The notes under the pieces were generated by a model. The model was not told the DNA's origin. It saw only the letters and a list, made by a program, of their open reading frames with translations, and made no database searches. DNA of 64,000 bases from an uncultured Flavobacteriaceae bacterium (GTDB taxonomy: Bacteria > Bacteroidota > Bacteroidia > Flavobacteriales > Flavobacteriaceae): assembly GCA_947504035.1 (NCBI GenBank), contig CANNGA010000005.1, positions 62,001-126,000 of the forward strand, written 5' to 3'. Position 1 is the first letter of the stretch; the number at the start of each line of letters is the position of its first letter. A program made the position numbers and the translations under genes. Of the stretch, positions 33,258 to 43,250 are shown one piece after another.

Positions 33258-34205
33258 TTAAAATCTATTATTATTCTCAGGTATTTCAATAGGGCCAAGT
33301 AATTTCTCATTCCAATTGGACCATTTGTATTTCTTGGATAAGATAAATAAAAGAATTGGAAAGACGATTAACACAGGAATAAATATTTCTGTTAACCCCA
33401 TAACTTCTGGATCACTTATATCTTTAAGTATACTGTCGGTTTGTAAAGCAGTCCAATCTGATGTGACGAGTAGTGCTGTAAACAAATTATTAGCACAGTG
33501 AAACCCTAAAGCAAGCTCTAAACCAGCGTCCATTAACGTTATAATTCCTAAAAACAACCCTGTACCTATATAATATATCATAATTATGTACCCTAGTTTT
33601 TCAACTTCGGGATTAAATATATGTAATACGCCAAAAGCAACCGATGTGATGACTAACGGCAACCATCTATTTTTAAAAATCACTCCTAAAAACTGCATGC
33701 CATAGCCTCTAAAAGCATATTCTTCAAAACTTGTTTGCAACGGCAATACAAAAAAACCTATAGCGCATAATATTAAAAAAGGTTTCAGTTTCAAATTCCA
33801 AACATAATGCTCTGGCGCAATCCAATAATAATCTACCAAAACAAAACTACTGGAAATTACACCCCACAGTAAAAACATAAATACAAAACGATTCCAATCT
33901 ATTTTAGAACGCGTTGTTGTTAAGACTTTAATGGACTGTCGGTGTAAAAATTTCACACACAAGAAAATAGCCAATAAACCTGTAGCAAAGGATAATAACA
34001 TTAAAAATAAGAATAGGTTACTTCCTAAAAGCGCTATCATTTTTGGAATAGATCTTGGCACATCTGATAAACCATTAGATGTCACTCCTATTGCTGTTAA
34101 AAGCGGCAACATCCCTAAAACTTGCCAGGCTATAATAATAATGGCACCACTAACGACATATCTCCAAGAATCTGTTAATCCTTTATAAGCTTGTTCTATA
34201 TACAT
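33258..34205 (-). CDS. CPBP family intramembrane glutamic endopeptidase
   Basis: A 315-residue membrane protein with about eight helices. The CPBP motifs are EEYAFRGYG near residue 163 (EExxxR, catalytic glutamates), then FGVLHIF near 198, and FHCANNLF near 243. These families cleave membrane-proximal substrates such as prenylated or small exported peptides. It lies between menC (3 bp away) and menE, an arrangement that recurs in Flavobacteriia in my recollection. Its substrate and any role in quinone synthesis are unknown. Confidence 0.9.
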   Translation of the reverse strand: MYIEQAYKGLTDSWRYVVSGAIIIIAWQVLGMLPLLTAIGVTSNGLSDVPRSIPKMIALLGSNLFLFLMLLSFATGLLAIFLCVKFLHRQSIKVLTTTRSKIDWNRFVFMFLLWGVISSSFVLVDYYWIAPEHYVWNLKLKPFLILCAIGFFVLPLQTSFEEYAFRGYGMQFLGVIFKNRWLPLVITSVAFGVLHIFNPEVEKLGYIIMIYYIGTGLFLGIITLMDAGLELALGFHCANNLFTALLVTSDWTALQTDSILKDISDPEVMGLTEIFIPVLIVFPILLFILSKKYKWSNWNEKLLGPIEIPENNNRF

Positions 34206-34208
34206 GTA

Positions 34209-35243
34209 TTATAATTTTACATTCCATTTTTTGGTTTCATCATAATGCAAAAACCCATTATCGACATAAAGCGGTGACTCAAAATTATTAGTAAATAATT
34301 GTCCAGTCCCTAAACCTTGAGGTAAAGCACTCTGTTTGGTAAACGTATATTGTGCTATCGCATTTAAACCAATATTACTCTCTAAGGCACTTGTAATCCA
34401 CCATCCTATATCCTGCGCTTCTGCACGATCTATCCACATATCACTACCTTGTATTCCTCCTACTAATGTTGGTTTCAATATGATGTACTGCGGTTTGATC
34501 GTTTGTAGTAATTTTTGCTTTTGTGTTACAGTATGTACTCCTATTAACTCTTCATCTAAAGCGATAGCTAGTGGCGTACGTTCACAAAGCGTTGCCATAG
34601 CATCTAGCTGTCCTTGTTTTATAGGCTGTTCTATAGAATGCAATTCGAAATCTGATAACCGTTTTAATTTTTCTAAGGCTGTTTTGGGCTGAAATGCCCC
34701 ATTGGCATCTACGCGCAATTCTATAGTATTAGCATTGAATTCTTGACGTATTGCCTTTAATAAATTAAGTTCAGCTTCAAAATCAATAGCACCAATTTTT
34801 AACTTTATACAAGTAAATCCAGCTTCTAATTTAGTTTTAATTTGCGCTTTCATAAATGCTTCTGTACCCATCCATATTAAGCCATTAATGGGTATCGCAG
34901 CCTTACTATTCGTGAATTTTGAAGGGTATAAATTAAAGGGCATATGTGCTTCTAAACTTTTAAATGCCATTTCTAACCCAAATTGAATACTAGGAAAATG
35001 TTCTAATTCTAATAATAACGCGTCTAAACCTAAACTAATATGATCGCAGACCCATTGCAACTTAGTTTCAAAATCGGGTCTATCATCAATAGACAATCCC
35101 TGAAACATCCCACATTCTCCTATACCAAATTGGGTTTCTGTTTTTAGACTGATAAACCAAGTACGCTTTGTTTTTAAAACTCCTCTAGAAGTACCGCTTG
35201 CCTGCTTGAAATTGAGTAAATATGTCGAATAGGTGGCTGTCAT
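34209..35243 (-). CDS. menC: o-succinylbenzoate synthase MenC
   Basis: A 344-residue enolase-superfamily enzyme that dehydrates SHCHC to o-succinylbenzoate. It keeps the catalytic KxK (CIKLKIG near residue 146), metal ligands in LRVDANGAF, SIEQPI and ALDEELIG, and the second lysine in ILKPTLVGG. All active-site residues of the family appear present. It is the first of three leftward genes, followed after 3 bp by the CPBP protease gene. Confidence 0.93.
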   Translation of the reverse strand: MTATYSTYLLNFKQASGTSRGVLKTKRTWFISLKTETQFGIGECGMFQGLSIDDRPDFETKLQWVCDHISLGLDALLLELEHFPSIQFGLEMAFKSLEAHMPFNLYPSKFTNSKAAIPINGLIWMGTEAFMKAQIKTKLEAGFTCIKLKIGAIDFEAELNLLKAIRQEFNANTIELRVDANGAFQPKTALEKLKRLSDFELHSIEQPIKQGQLDAMATLCERTPLAIALDEELIGVHTVTQKQKLLQTIKPQYIILKPTLVGGIQGSDMWIDRAEAQDIGWWITSALESNIGLNAIAQYTFTKQSALPQGLGTGQLFTNNFESPLYVDNGFLHYDETKKWNVKL

Positions 35244-35468
35244 GTTTTAAAACAAAAATACATATTACTAATAGAATTTTGTTTTTTAAAGCGCACTAAA
35301 TACTTTTAATATGTACAATTTAATACTGTAATAAACTGACCTCATAATACCAATACGTTTTGTATACTTATAGGTTTAGCACCTCCAAAACATGCGTTAA
35401 GTTTTAAACTCTTAGCCCCCACTATGAATGTCCCGTTAGTATTACTGTTAAATACGATTCAAAAAAAA

Positions 35469-35490
35469 AGACTGCCTTTTCGGGCAGTCT
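35469..35490 (-). terminator. terminator of the gyrA-TPR unit
   Basis: Arms agactgcc and ggcagtct with an A9 run on the plus strand, that is a T-run on the minus strand, 22 bp after the TPR gene stop. The core is similar to the IS-derived hairpins near 18.3 and 20.9 kb, but the flanks are not. Confidence 0.88.
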
Positions 35491-35511
35491 CTTTAAAAAT
35501 ATCAAAATAAA

Positions 35512-36765
35512 TTATTGTCCTGCTTTTATAGCTTCTATTTTAGCTTTAAGCTCATTTTTCTTTGCTGTTTCTCCTAATGCACCATAAATATTCATAAGTG
35601 TAGTTGCTGCATTTACACTTTTAGGATTAATCTCTAAAGCCTTAGATAAGAAAGGTACAGCTTCACTATACAAGCCTTTACGCTTCTTTAATAAAACATC
35701 ATAACGTTTATTATCAGCAGATGATGTTCCTAAACCATTCATCTCATTAATAATAGACTCTTCTTCTCCCAATATCACAACTGCCATATTAATATAAGCG
35801 TTTACATATTTCGGATCCAACTCTATAGCTTTTTTGTAATACCCTTTCGCTTCTTCGTATTGTTTAGACTCTGAAGACACAACACCTAAGTTGTATAGTA
35901 ATTCAGAATTTTCAGGATCTTTTTCTACAGCTACATTCAATGCTTCTTTAAATTTTTTAACATCTCCTGTTTTGTAGTAAATATTGGCTTCAGATATGAT
36001 AAGATTTACGTCATCTGGGTCTTCAGCTCTTGCATCTTTAATTGCTTTTATAGCCTTATCATTATCACCTTTGTTGATATATATAAGCGCTACACTCTTA
36101 ACAATTTCTGCGCGTTTAGACGCTGCCTTTTCTGTAGTTGGTTTTATATGTGTCTTTGTTTTAATAGCCAACTGTTGTCCCTTTTTAGACGGAAATGACA
36201 CCTTTTCATTTGTAGCAACATCTACGGCATAAAACACTGTTTCTATTCCCGTGTACTTTAAATCTTTCAATTGTTCATACAATACTAAAGCACGATCATA
36301 ATCGGCGACATTTATTGCTGTTGAAGCTGCATAATACAAATAGAATGTATCTCTTTTTTTCAAATTATAGGCTTTTTCAAAATAATAAGAAGCTGGTCCA
36401 TATTCTTTTGACTCATACGATTTATTGCCTTTGGCTACAGCGGTATTAAGCATTTCTTTTTTAAATACATCTACTTCTGTTTTGTAAACTTTTCGAGATG
36501 AATTTAATAACCTAATACCTTTATTTAGCTCTTTATCTGTACCAGCACCATTAGCATAGAGCGCCAGCCCTTTTATATAATTATATTTAGCTTTTGTCTT
36601 ATCATCGAAAGTTTCTAACTGAGGTTCTATAGATGTCAGTATCTTTTTTGCTTCAGAGAAGTTAGTACTTTTAACGGCTTTTTCGGCAGCTTTAAGCTCT
36701 TTCTTTTGTGCAAAAGAAAAGACGCTTAATGATAATGCTAAAGCTGCTATTAATTGTTTTTTCAT
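35512..36765 (-). CDS. exported tetratricopeptide-repeat protein
   Basis: A 417-residue protein with the signal peptide MKKQLIAALALSLSVFSFAQ. Several TPR motifs follow: KSYESKEYGPASYYFEKAYN near residue 115, VNLIISEANIYYKTGDVKK, SELLYNLGVVSSESKQYEEA, and KYVNAYINMAVVILGE. It is a scaffold-like periplasmic or outer-membrane protein with no enzymatic motif. It begins 9 bp after the gyrA stop and is cotranscribed with it. That pairing is conserved in many flavobacteria as I recall it, although the functional link is unknown. Confidence 0.9.
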   Translation of the reverse strand: MKKQLIAALALSLSVFSFAQKKELKAAEKAVKSTNFSEAKKILTSIEPQLETFDDKTKAKYNYIKGLALYANGAGTDKELNKGIRLLNSSRKVYKTEVDVFKKEMLNTAVAKGNKSYESKEYGPASYYFEKAYNLKKRDTFYLYYAASTAINVADYDRALVLYEQLKDLKYTGIETVFYAVDVATNEKVSFPSKKGQQLAIKTKTHIKPTTEKAASKRAEIVKSVALIYINKGDNDKAIKAIKDARAEDPDDVNLIISEANIYYKTGDVKKFKEALNVAVEKDPENSELLYNLGVVSSESKQYEEAKGYYKKAIELDPKYVNAYINMAVVILGEEESIINEMNGLGTSSADNKRYDVLLKKRKGLYSEAVPFLSKALEINPKSVNAATTLMNIYGALGETAKKNELKAKIEAIKAGQ

Positions 36766-36774
36766 TATAAATTA

Positions 36775-39300
36775 TTATTCGTTAGTGTTTTCATTTGTTG
36801 TATTATCAAGACTTGTGCCATCTTCTGTAGTGCTGTCTTCCAAATCTTCATCTATACCATCTTCATCATGCATAACTTTAGCGACTGCTGCTATAGAATC
36901 ATTTCCTTTTAAATTAATTAATCGTACACCTTGAGTAGCACGTCCCATGACACGTAAATCTTCTACAGCAAGTCTTATTGCTATACCAGATTTATTGATA
37001 ATCATAAGGTCATCACTGTCTGTAACATTCTTAATAGATACTAAATTCCCTGTTTTATCTGTAATAGAAATTGTTTTCACTCCTTTACCTCCTCTATTCG
37101 TAATTCGGTAATCATCTAAACTAGAGCGCTTCCCATACCCATTTTCAGATACTACAAGAATGTTACTCTCCATATCGTCTACAGCGATCATACCTATAAC
37201 TTCATCATTATCATGAGCTAAAGTAATACCGCGAACACCAGACGCATTTCTACCCATAGGTCGAGTTTTCGCTTCTTCAAAACGAATAGCTTTACCCGAT
37301 TTAAGCGCCAACATCACTTGGCTTTCTCCTGTGGTTAATTTAGCTTCTAAGAGCTCATCATCTTCTTTTATAGTAATGGCATTAATACCATTCGTTCTTG
37401 GTCTAGAATACTGCTCTAAAGCCGTCTTTTTAACCTGTCCCTTTTTGGTTGCCATGATGACATAGTGACTATTTATATAGTCTTCATCTTTTAGATCTTG
37501 AGTACATATAAATGCCATAACCTTATCATCTTGCTCTATGTTGATTAGGTTTTGTATTGCTCTACCTTTAGAGGTTTTAGAACCTTCTGGTATTTCGTAA
37601 ACACGCATCCAAAAACACTTCCCTTTTTGCGTAAAGAATAACATGTATTGGTGATTTGTCCCTACAAATAAATGTTCTAGAAAATCTTCGTTACGTGTTT
37701 TAGAGGCTTTTTGTCCTACGCCTCCTCTATTCTGCGTTTTATATTCGGTTAATGACGTACGTTTTATATACCCCGCATGAGAAATTGTAATTACAACTTT
37801 TTCATTAGGAATCATATCCTCTATACTTAAATCTCCACCAGCGTATTCTATAGTAGAACGTCTTTCATCACCGTATTTATCACGAATCACTACTAATTCG
37901 TCTTTAATGATAGTCATTCTACGTTCTTTACTCTCTAGAATATCTTTTAAATCTGCTATGGTTTTAATAATTTCATCATATTCTGCACGCAACTTATCTT
38001 GCTCTAGTCCTGTTAATTGGCGTAAACGCATTTCAACTATGGCTCTAGCTTGTATTTCAGATAATTTGAAACGCTCTATTAAATTCGCACGGGCTTCATC
38101 TGCATTTGAGGATGCTCTTATGATTTTAATAACTTCGTCAATATGATCAGACGCAATGATTAAACCTTCTAAGATATGAGCACGTTCCTCTGCTTTACGC
38201 AATTCGTAAGTTGTTCTACGTACCACAACTTCATGACGATGCTCTACAAAGTAATGGATAAGATCTTTTAAGTTTAATAATTGAGGTCTGCCGTTTACAA
38301 GCGCAATATTATTAACGCTAAATGAAGACTGTAAAGCGGTGTATTTGTAGAGTTTATTCAATACGATATTAGGAATGGCATCGCGTTTCAAAATATAAAC
38401 AATACGCATCCCTTTTCTATCAGACTCGTCTCGAATTGTGGCAATACCTTCTAGTTTTTTCTCATTTACCAAGTCGGCCGTTTTCTTAATCATTTCTGCC
38501 TTGTTCACTTGGTAAGGAATCTCATCTACGATAATGCATTCACGACCGTTAACTTCCTCTATATTGGCTTTACCACGAAGTACAATTCGGCCTCTACCAG
38601 ACTGAAATGCATCTCTTACCCCATCATAACCATATATGGTACCACCTGTTGGGAAATCTGGGGCCTTGACATGTGTCATAAGCTCCTCAATCTCAATAGC
38701 ACTATTTTCTATATAAGCTATAGTACCATTTACAACCTCGGTTAAGTTATGCGGCGGCATATTCGTCGCCATACCTACTGCAATACCAGAAGCACCATTA
38801 ACTAATAAACCTGGTATACGTGTAGGTAATACTGTGGGTTCTTTTAGTGTATCATCAAAATTTAATTTATGATCTACCGTTTCCTTTTCTATATCTGCAA
38901 GCATTTCCTCAGAAATCTTTTGCATTCTAGCCTCTGTATAACGCATTGCGGCTGGACTATCGCCATCTATAGAGCCAAAGTTACCTTGACCATCTACCAA
39001 CATATATCTTAAACTCCAATCTTGAGCCATACGTACCATAGCGTCGTATACAGACGTGTCACCGTGCGGGTGATACTTACCTAAAACTTCACCTACAATT
39101 CTAGCGGATTTTTTATGTGCCGAATTTGCTCTAACACCAAGTTCATGCATACCAAACAGTACACGTCTATGAACTGGTTTTAAACCATCACGCACATCGG
39201 GTAACGCACGCGATACAATCACTGACATTGAATAATCAATGTAAGCAGACTTCATTTCATCCTCAATATTAATAGGTATCAGCTTTTCTCCTTCTGCCAT
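36775..39300 (-). CDS. gyrA: DNA gyrase subunit A
   Basis: An 841-residue breakage-reunion subunit. The catalytic Tyr121 sits in [10 protein letters not shown]. The quinolone-determining region reads [17 protein letters not shown], with Thr82 and Asp86 at the positions of E. coli Ser83 and Asp87, so it looks wild-type. The C-terminal beta-pinwheel contains QNRGGVGQ in place of the canonical GyrA box, and repeated (R)GGKGVKTI blades. The tail is acidic (last 30 residues). It is followed by the TPR gene. Confidence 0.97.
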   Translation of the reverse strand: MAEGEKLIPINIEDEMKSAYIDYSMSVIVSRALPDVRDGLKPVHRRVLFGMHELGVRANSAHKKSARIVGEVLGKYHPHGDTSVYDAMVRMAQDWSLRYMLVDGQGNFGSIDGDSPAAMRYTEARMQKISEEMLADIEKETVDHKLNFDDTLKEPTVLPTRIPGLLVNGASGIAVGMATNMPPHNLTEVVNGTIAYIENSAIEIEELMTHVKAPDFPTGGTIYGYDGVRDAFQSGRGRIVLRGKANIEEVNGRECIIVDEIPYQVNKAEMIKKTADLVNEKKLEGIATIRDESDRKGMRIVYILKRDAIPNIVLNKLYKYTALQSSFSVNNIALVNGRPQLLNLKDLIHYFVEHRHEVVVRRTTYELRKAEERAHILEGLIIASDHIDEVIKIIRASSNADEARANLIERFKLSEIQARAIVEMRLRQLTGLEQDKLRAEYDEIIKTIADLKDILESKERRMTIIKDELVVIRDKYGDERRSTIEYAGGDLSIEDMIPNEKVVITISHAGYIKRTSLTEYKTQNRGGVGQKASKTRNEDFLEHLFVGTNHQYMLFFTQKGKCFWMRVYEIPEGSKTSKGRAIQNLINIEQDDKVMAFICTQDLKDEDYINSHYVIMATKKGQVKKTALEQYSRPRTNGINAITIKEDDELLEAKLTTGESQVMLALKSGKAIRFEEAKTRPMGRNASGVRGITLAHDNDEVIGMIAVDDMESNILVVSENGYGKRSSLDDYRITNRGGKGVKTISITDKTGNLVSIKNVTDSDDLMIINKSGIAIRLAVEDLRVMGRATQGVRLINLKGNDSIAAVAKVMHDEDGIDEDLEDSTTEDGTSLDNTTNENTNE

Positions 39301-39567
39301 ATTTAATTATATTATAGTTTAGTTTATCAAAAATTCAAAACACGCTAATATACAAATTTCGTTAGCTGTGACATGATGACCTTTCATGGTTTTTGAGACA
39401 ATTTATTAACAATTCCCACCTCTATTTTCGTTAATAAGTATCTTACTACATATTTTGAATTTATCGTTATTTTTTCGTCAATTAGCATAACTATTACATT
39501 TTCGGGTATACTTTTTGCTGTTCGTAAAATGTTTTAGTATTTTTAATGCAGAAAGGAACTGAATAAT

Positions 39568-42117
39568 ATGGATGATAATTTTTCTCCCAGAGTAAAAGAT
39601 GTAATAGCATATAGTAAAGAAGAGGCACTGCGTCTTGGTCATGACTTTATAGGCACCGAGCATTTAATGCTTGGGCTTTTACGTGATGGCAATGGCAAAG
39701 CTATAGATATACTTAGTGCCCTCAATATTGATTTAAACCACTTAAGACGTAAAGTTGAAATACTTAGCCCTGCTAACCCTAGTATAAATATTGCTTCTAA
39801 CCAGAAGAAAAATTTACACTTAACCCGACAAGCAGAACGCGCTTTAAAAACTACATTTTTAGAAGCGAAACTATTTCAAAGTACCTCTATCAATACGGCA
39901 CATTTGCTATTGTGCATTCTTAGAAATGAGAACGACCCTACAACTAAACTGCTTAACAAGCTTAAAGTAGATTACGATAACGTTAAAGAACAATTCAAAC
40001 AGATGATTACAAACGAAAATGATTACATAGCGCCCAAATCGGAATCGTTTCAGGACGATGACGGTAATCTTGGCGAAGAATCTCAAAAAGATAATATTTT
40101 TAATTCTCCTTCTGGAAAATCGAATAAGAAGTCTAAAACCCCTGTTTTAGATAACTTTGGACGTGATTTAACGGCTTTTGCTGAAGAAGGTAAGCTTGAT
40201 CCTGTAGTAGGACGAGAAGCTGAAATACAACGCGTCTCTCAAATTTTAAGTAGACGTAAAAAAAACAATCCTCTTTTAATAGGTGAACCTGGTGTTGGTA
40301 AATCTGCCATTGCAGAAGGCCTTGCGCTTAGAATCGTAAAACGTAAAGTGTCACGCATCTTGTTTAATAAACGTGTGGTTACTTTAGATCTTGCAAGTTT
40401 AGTTGCGGGTACCAAATACCGTGGCCAGTTTGAAGAACGCATGAAAGCAGTAATGAATGAACTTGAAAAGAATGACGATGTTATTCTCTTTATAGATGAA
40501 ATTCATACTATTGTTGGTGCTGGTGGTGCCACAGGAAGTTTAGACGCCTCAAATATGTTTAAACCGGCTTTAGCTCGTGGTGAAATTCAATGTATTGGTG
40601 CTACAACACTAGATGAATACAGACAATACATCGAAAAAGATGGTGCTTTAGAGCGTCGTTTCCAAAAAGTGATTGTACAACCCACTACCGTTGAAGAAAC
40701 CATAGAGATTCTACATAACATTAAAGGTAAATATGAAGAACATCACAATGTAGATTTTACACCCGAAGCAATAGAAGCCTGTGTAAAATTAACAAACCGT
40801 TATATGACCGATCGTTTTCTTCCAGACAAAGCGATTGATGCTCTAGATGAAGCTGGTTCGCGTGTACACATCACAAATATAGATGTGCCTCAACAAATAC
40901 TAGAATTAGAAAAGCAACTCGAACAGGTTAGAGAAACCAAAAATTCTGTTGTAAAAAAGCAAAAGTATGAAGAAGCAGCTAAACTTAGAGATGATGAAAA
41001 ACGTCTAGAAAAAGATTTAGCGATAGCACAGGAAAAATGGGAAGAAGAAACCAAACAACATCGCGAAGTCGTTACCGAAGATAACGTTGCAGATGTGGTT
41101 TCTATGATGACCGGAATTCCTGTAAACAGAATTGCGCAAACCGAAATTAATAAACTCGCAGAATTACCAGATCTTATTAAAGGTAAAGTTATTGGGCAAG
41201 ACGAAGCGGTTGCTAAAGTTGTTAAAGCGATACAACGTAACCGCGCAGGTTTAAAAGACCCTAATAAACCTATTGGTTCTTTTATTTTCTTAGGCCAAAC
41301 AGGTGTTGGTAAAACGCAACTAGCAAAAGTACTTTCGCGTCAATTGTTTGATAGTGAAGATTCATTGATTCGTATTGATATGAGTGAATACATGGAGAAA
41401 TTTGCCATCTCGCGTTTAGTTGGTGCTCCTCCGGGATACGTTGGTTATGAAGAAGGTGGGCAATTAACTGAAAAAGTACGCCGCAAACCGTATTCAGTAA
41501 TTCTTTTAGATGAAATTGAAAAAGCGCATCCAGATGTGTTTAACATGCTATTACAAGTATTAGACGACGGACATTTAACAGATAGTTTAGGACGTAAAAT
41601 TGACTTTAGAAACACCATTATCATTATGACCTCGAATATTGGGGCCAGAAAATTAAAAGATTTTGGGACAGGTATTGGCTTTGGGACAGCGTCTCAAAAA
41701 GCACAAGAAGATGCTAACGCCCAAAAAGTCATTGAAAATGCACTTAAAAAATCTTTTGCTCCAGAATTCTTAAATCGAATTGATGATGTGGTTGTATTTA
41801 ATCCTCTTGAAAAAGAAGACATCAACCAAATTATTGATATCGAATTAGAGAAACTATTAGCGCGTATTAAAGGTTTAGGGTACCACCTAGATTTAACCGA
41901 AAGTGCTAAAAATTATATCGCAGATAAAGGCTTTGACAAACAATACGGAGCAAGACCTTTAAAACGTGCCATACAAAAGTACATTGAAGATGCATTAGCA
42001 GAGCAAATTGTATCGTCTAACCTTTCTGAAGGTGATAAAATTATTATCGATTTGGACGATAAAACTGAAGAACTCGATATTAATATTGAGAAAGCGGAAA
42101 AACCTGCTGAGTCTTAA
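39568..42117 (+). CDS. clpC: ATP-dependent Clp protease ATP-binding subunit ClpC
   Basis: An 849-residue AAA+ unfoldase. It has two Clp-N repeats (residues 1-145), Walker A GEPGVGKSA near 240 with VILFIDEIHT, a middle UVR-like coiled region (KYEEAAKLRDDEKRLEKDL near 470), and a second Walker A GQTGVGKTQ near 575. The C-terminal D2 domain ends with PLKRAIQKYIEDALAEQI. The UVR-like middle domain distinguishes it from ClpB. McsA/McsB and CtsR are not adjacent. Transcribed alone, divergent from gyrA. Confidence 0.96.
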   Translation: MDDNFSPRVKDVIAYSKEEALRLGHDFIGTEHLMLGLLRDGNGKAIDILSALNIDLNHLRRKVEILSPANPSINIASNQKKNLHLTRQAERALKTTFLEAKLFQSTSINTAHLLLCILRNENDPTTKLLNKLKVDYDNVKEQFKQMITNENDYIAPKSESFQDDDGNLGEESQKDNIFNSPSGKSNKKSKTPVLDNFGRDLTAFAEEGKLDPVVGREAEIQRVSQILSRRKKNNPLLIGEPGVGKSAIAEGLALRIVKRKVSRILFNKRVVTLDLASLVAGTKYRGQFEERMKAVMNELEKNDDVILFIDEIHTIVGAGGATGSLDASNMFKPALARGEIQCIGATTLDEYRQYIEKDGALERRFQKVIVQPTTVEETIEILHNIKGKYEEHHNVDFTPEAIEACVKLTNRYMTDRFLPDKAIDALDEAGSRVHITNIDVPQQILELEKQLEQVRETKNSVVKKQKYEEAAKLRDDEKRLEKDLAIAQEKWEEETKQHREVVTEDNVADVVSMMTGIPVNRIAQTEINKLAELPDLIKGKVIGQDEAVAKVVKAIQRNRAGLKDPNKPIGSFIFLGQTGVGKTQLAKVLSRQLFDSEDSLIRIDMSEYMEKFAISRLVGAPPGYVGYEEGGQLTEKVRRKPYSVILLDEIEKAHPDVFNMLLQVLDDGHLTDSLGRKIDFRNTIIIMTSNIGARKLKDFGTGIGFGTASQKAQEDANAQKVIENALKKSFAPEFLNRIDDVVVFNPLEKEDINQIIDIELEKLLARIKGLGYHLDLTESAKNYIADKGFDKQYGARPLKRAIQKYIEDALAEQIVSSNLSEGDKIIIDLDDKTEELDINIEKAEKPAES

Positions 42118-42135
42118 GAACCATTTTTAAAAATA

Positions 42136-42172
42136 AAAAATCCCCAGTACCATTTTGATACTGGGGATTTTT
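42136..42172 (+). terminator. terminator of clpC
   Basis: Arms aaaaatccccagta and tactggggattttt with a 9-base loop; also usable by the convergent gene at 42222. Confidence 0.92.
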
Positions 42173-42221
42173 ATTTATGTCTATTTTTTAGATCATTCTA
42201 ATTCTGTAGCATATCTAACGC

Positions 42222-43145
42222 TTACAAATACGAAACATCAAAACGCCCTTCTGTAATTTCGAAAGAAGCCCCCGTATCTAAAACCGGTGAGGCTGTAAAA
42301 CTAAATGTTCCTGCAATGCGTCTATTTTCAGTATCATGAGATGTAATTGTAAACGTACCTTCTCCTAAATTAGATTCCGTAAGCGACAAATTATATTGTG
42401 CAATTGGAACACTTAAACCTTCAAATGTGTAATCGCCTGGCACTATACTTGCATCAAACGTAAGGCTTATGGTTTCTAAACTGGTTTTAGTAGCTACAAT
42501 GTTTATTGTAGATGTCGTTGATAATGTGGTTTGTGCGGCATTTATGCTTTCTTGCACAAAATTGTTTCCATCTACCATAGCAGAAAAGGTATTGGTATCA
42601 TCTGAAGTCACTAAGCCAGAAGCAAAAGATATATTTGTAAATAATCCTCGTGTAAACTCTAAAGGCTCTAATCCATTCGCACTATGTCCTGTAAATGCAA
42701 AAGTGCCTGATATGGTTTCATTTTCAAGATCTATTTCTACAATTTCTATTTCCCCTTGAGGCGTTACAAAATCTGTAGCAGCAATCCAAGTGTTGCCCGA
42801 ACCATCTAAATTGGTAACGTAGCTGGCTGAATTAACTTCTACTTGATTTTCAGTAACTCCTAATACATAAGTGCCTACAGTATTTCCAACAACAGTAAGC
42901 GTAATAAGTTCTCCTGTGCTTGTTTTTATTCCTGTGATATTAATTGCATTATCGATAACCGTAGCTACAGGGTTATCTGCAATAAAAGTAGTATTCCCTA
43001 TATTAGCCGAAAACACAGCTAGACCAGCATCTACTGTATTGTCATCTGGAATGTTCGTTATAACTTCCTCTTCAAACTTTTCTATGTTACATGCTGTAAC
43101 TCCCGATAATACTATGCTTAGTATAAGATATTTTAATAGTTTCAT
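42222..43145 (-). CDS. lipoprotein with duplicated DUF6252-like domain
   Basis: A 307-residue lipoprotein with lipid-modified Cys19 (SGVTACN). The mature part is two copies of one beta domain: residues about 42-170 and 175-305. Both open with FSA.(I/V)(G/D)(N/G).(T/N)F and close with an 'ISGTFAFTG' or 'RIAGTFSFTA' strand and then a GLFTNISF or GRFDVSYL end. The domain resembles DUF6252, which is common in Flavobacteriaceae and has no assigned function. Duplication is visible at the protein level but diverged in DNA. Confidence 0.75.
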   Translation of the reverse strand: MKLLKYLILSIVLSGVTACNIEKFEEEVITNIPDDNTVDAGLAVFSANIGNTTFIADNPVATVIDNAINITGIKTSTGELITLTVVGNTVGTYVLGVTENQVEVNSASYVTNLDGSGNTWIAATDFVTPQGEIEIVEIDLENETISGTFAFTGHSANGLEPLEFTRGLFTNISFASGLVTSDDTNTFSAMVDGNNFVQESINAAQTTLSTTSTINIVATKTSLETISLTFDASIVPGDYTFEGLSVPIAQYNLSLTESNLGEGTFTITSHDTENRRIAGTFSFTASPVLDTGASFEITEGRFDVSYL

Positions 43146-43250
43146 TATAATGCTTTAAATACGCTACAAACTTAGTAATAAATACGTTTTTTGTTGCTAT
43201 TAATTGCCTTAATACAACTAATTTATTGAAAATATAGAAATTATACTTTG

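Noticed and set aside
35461-35496. Third copy of the IS-end hairpin (agactgcc...ggcagtct)
   Set aside because: Only the hairpin core matches; flanks lack the TCGATAATTAGTAAA sequence or transposase fragments, so it is an ordinary terminator.
37907-38146. Open frames on the opposite strand of gyrA, bshA and other genes
   Set aside because: They are antisense shadows of well-supported genes with no family signal or start context of their own.
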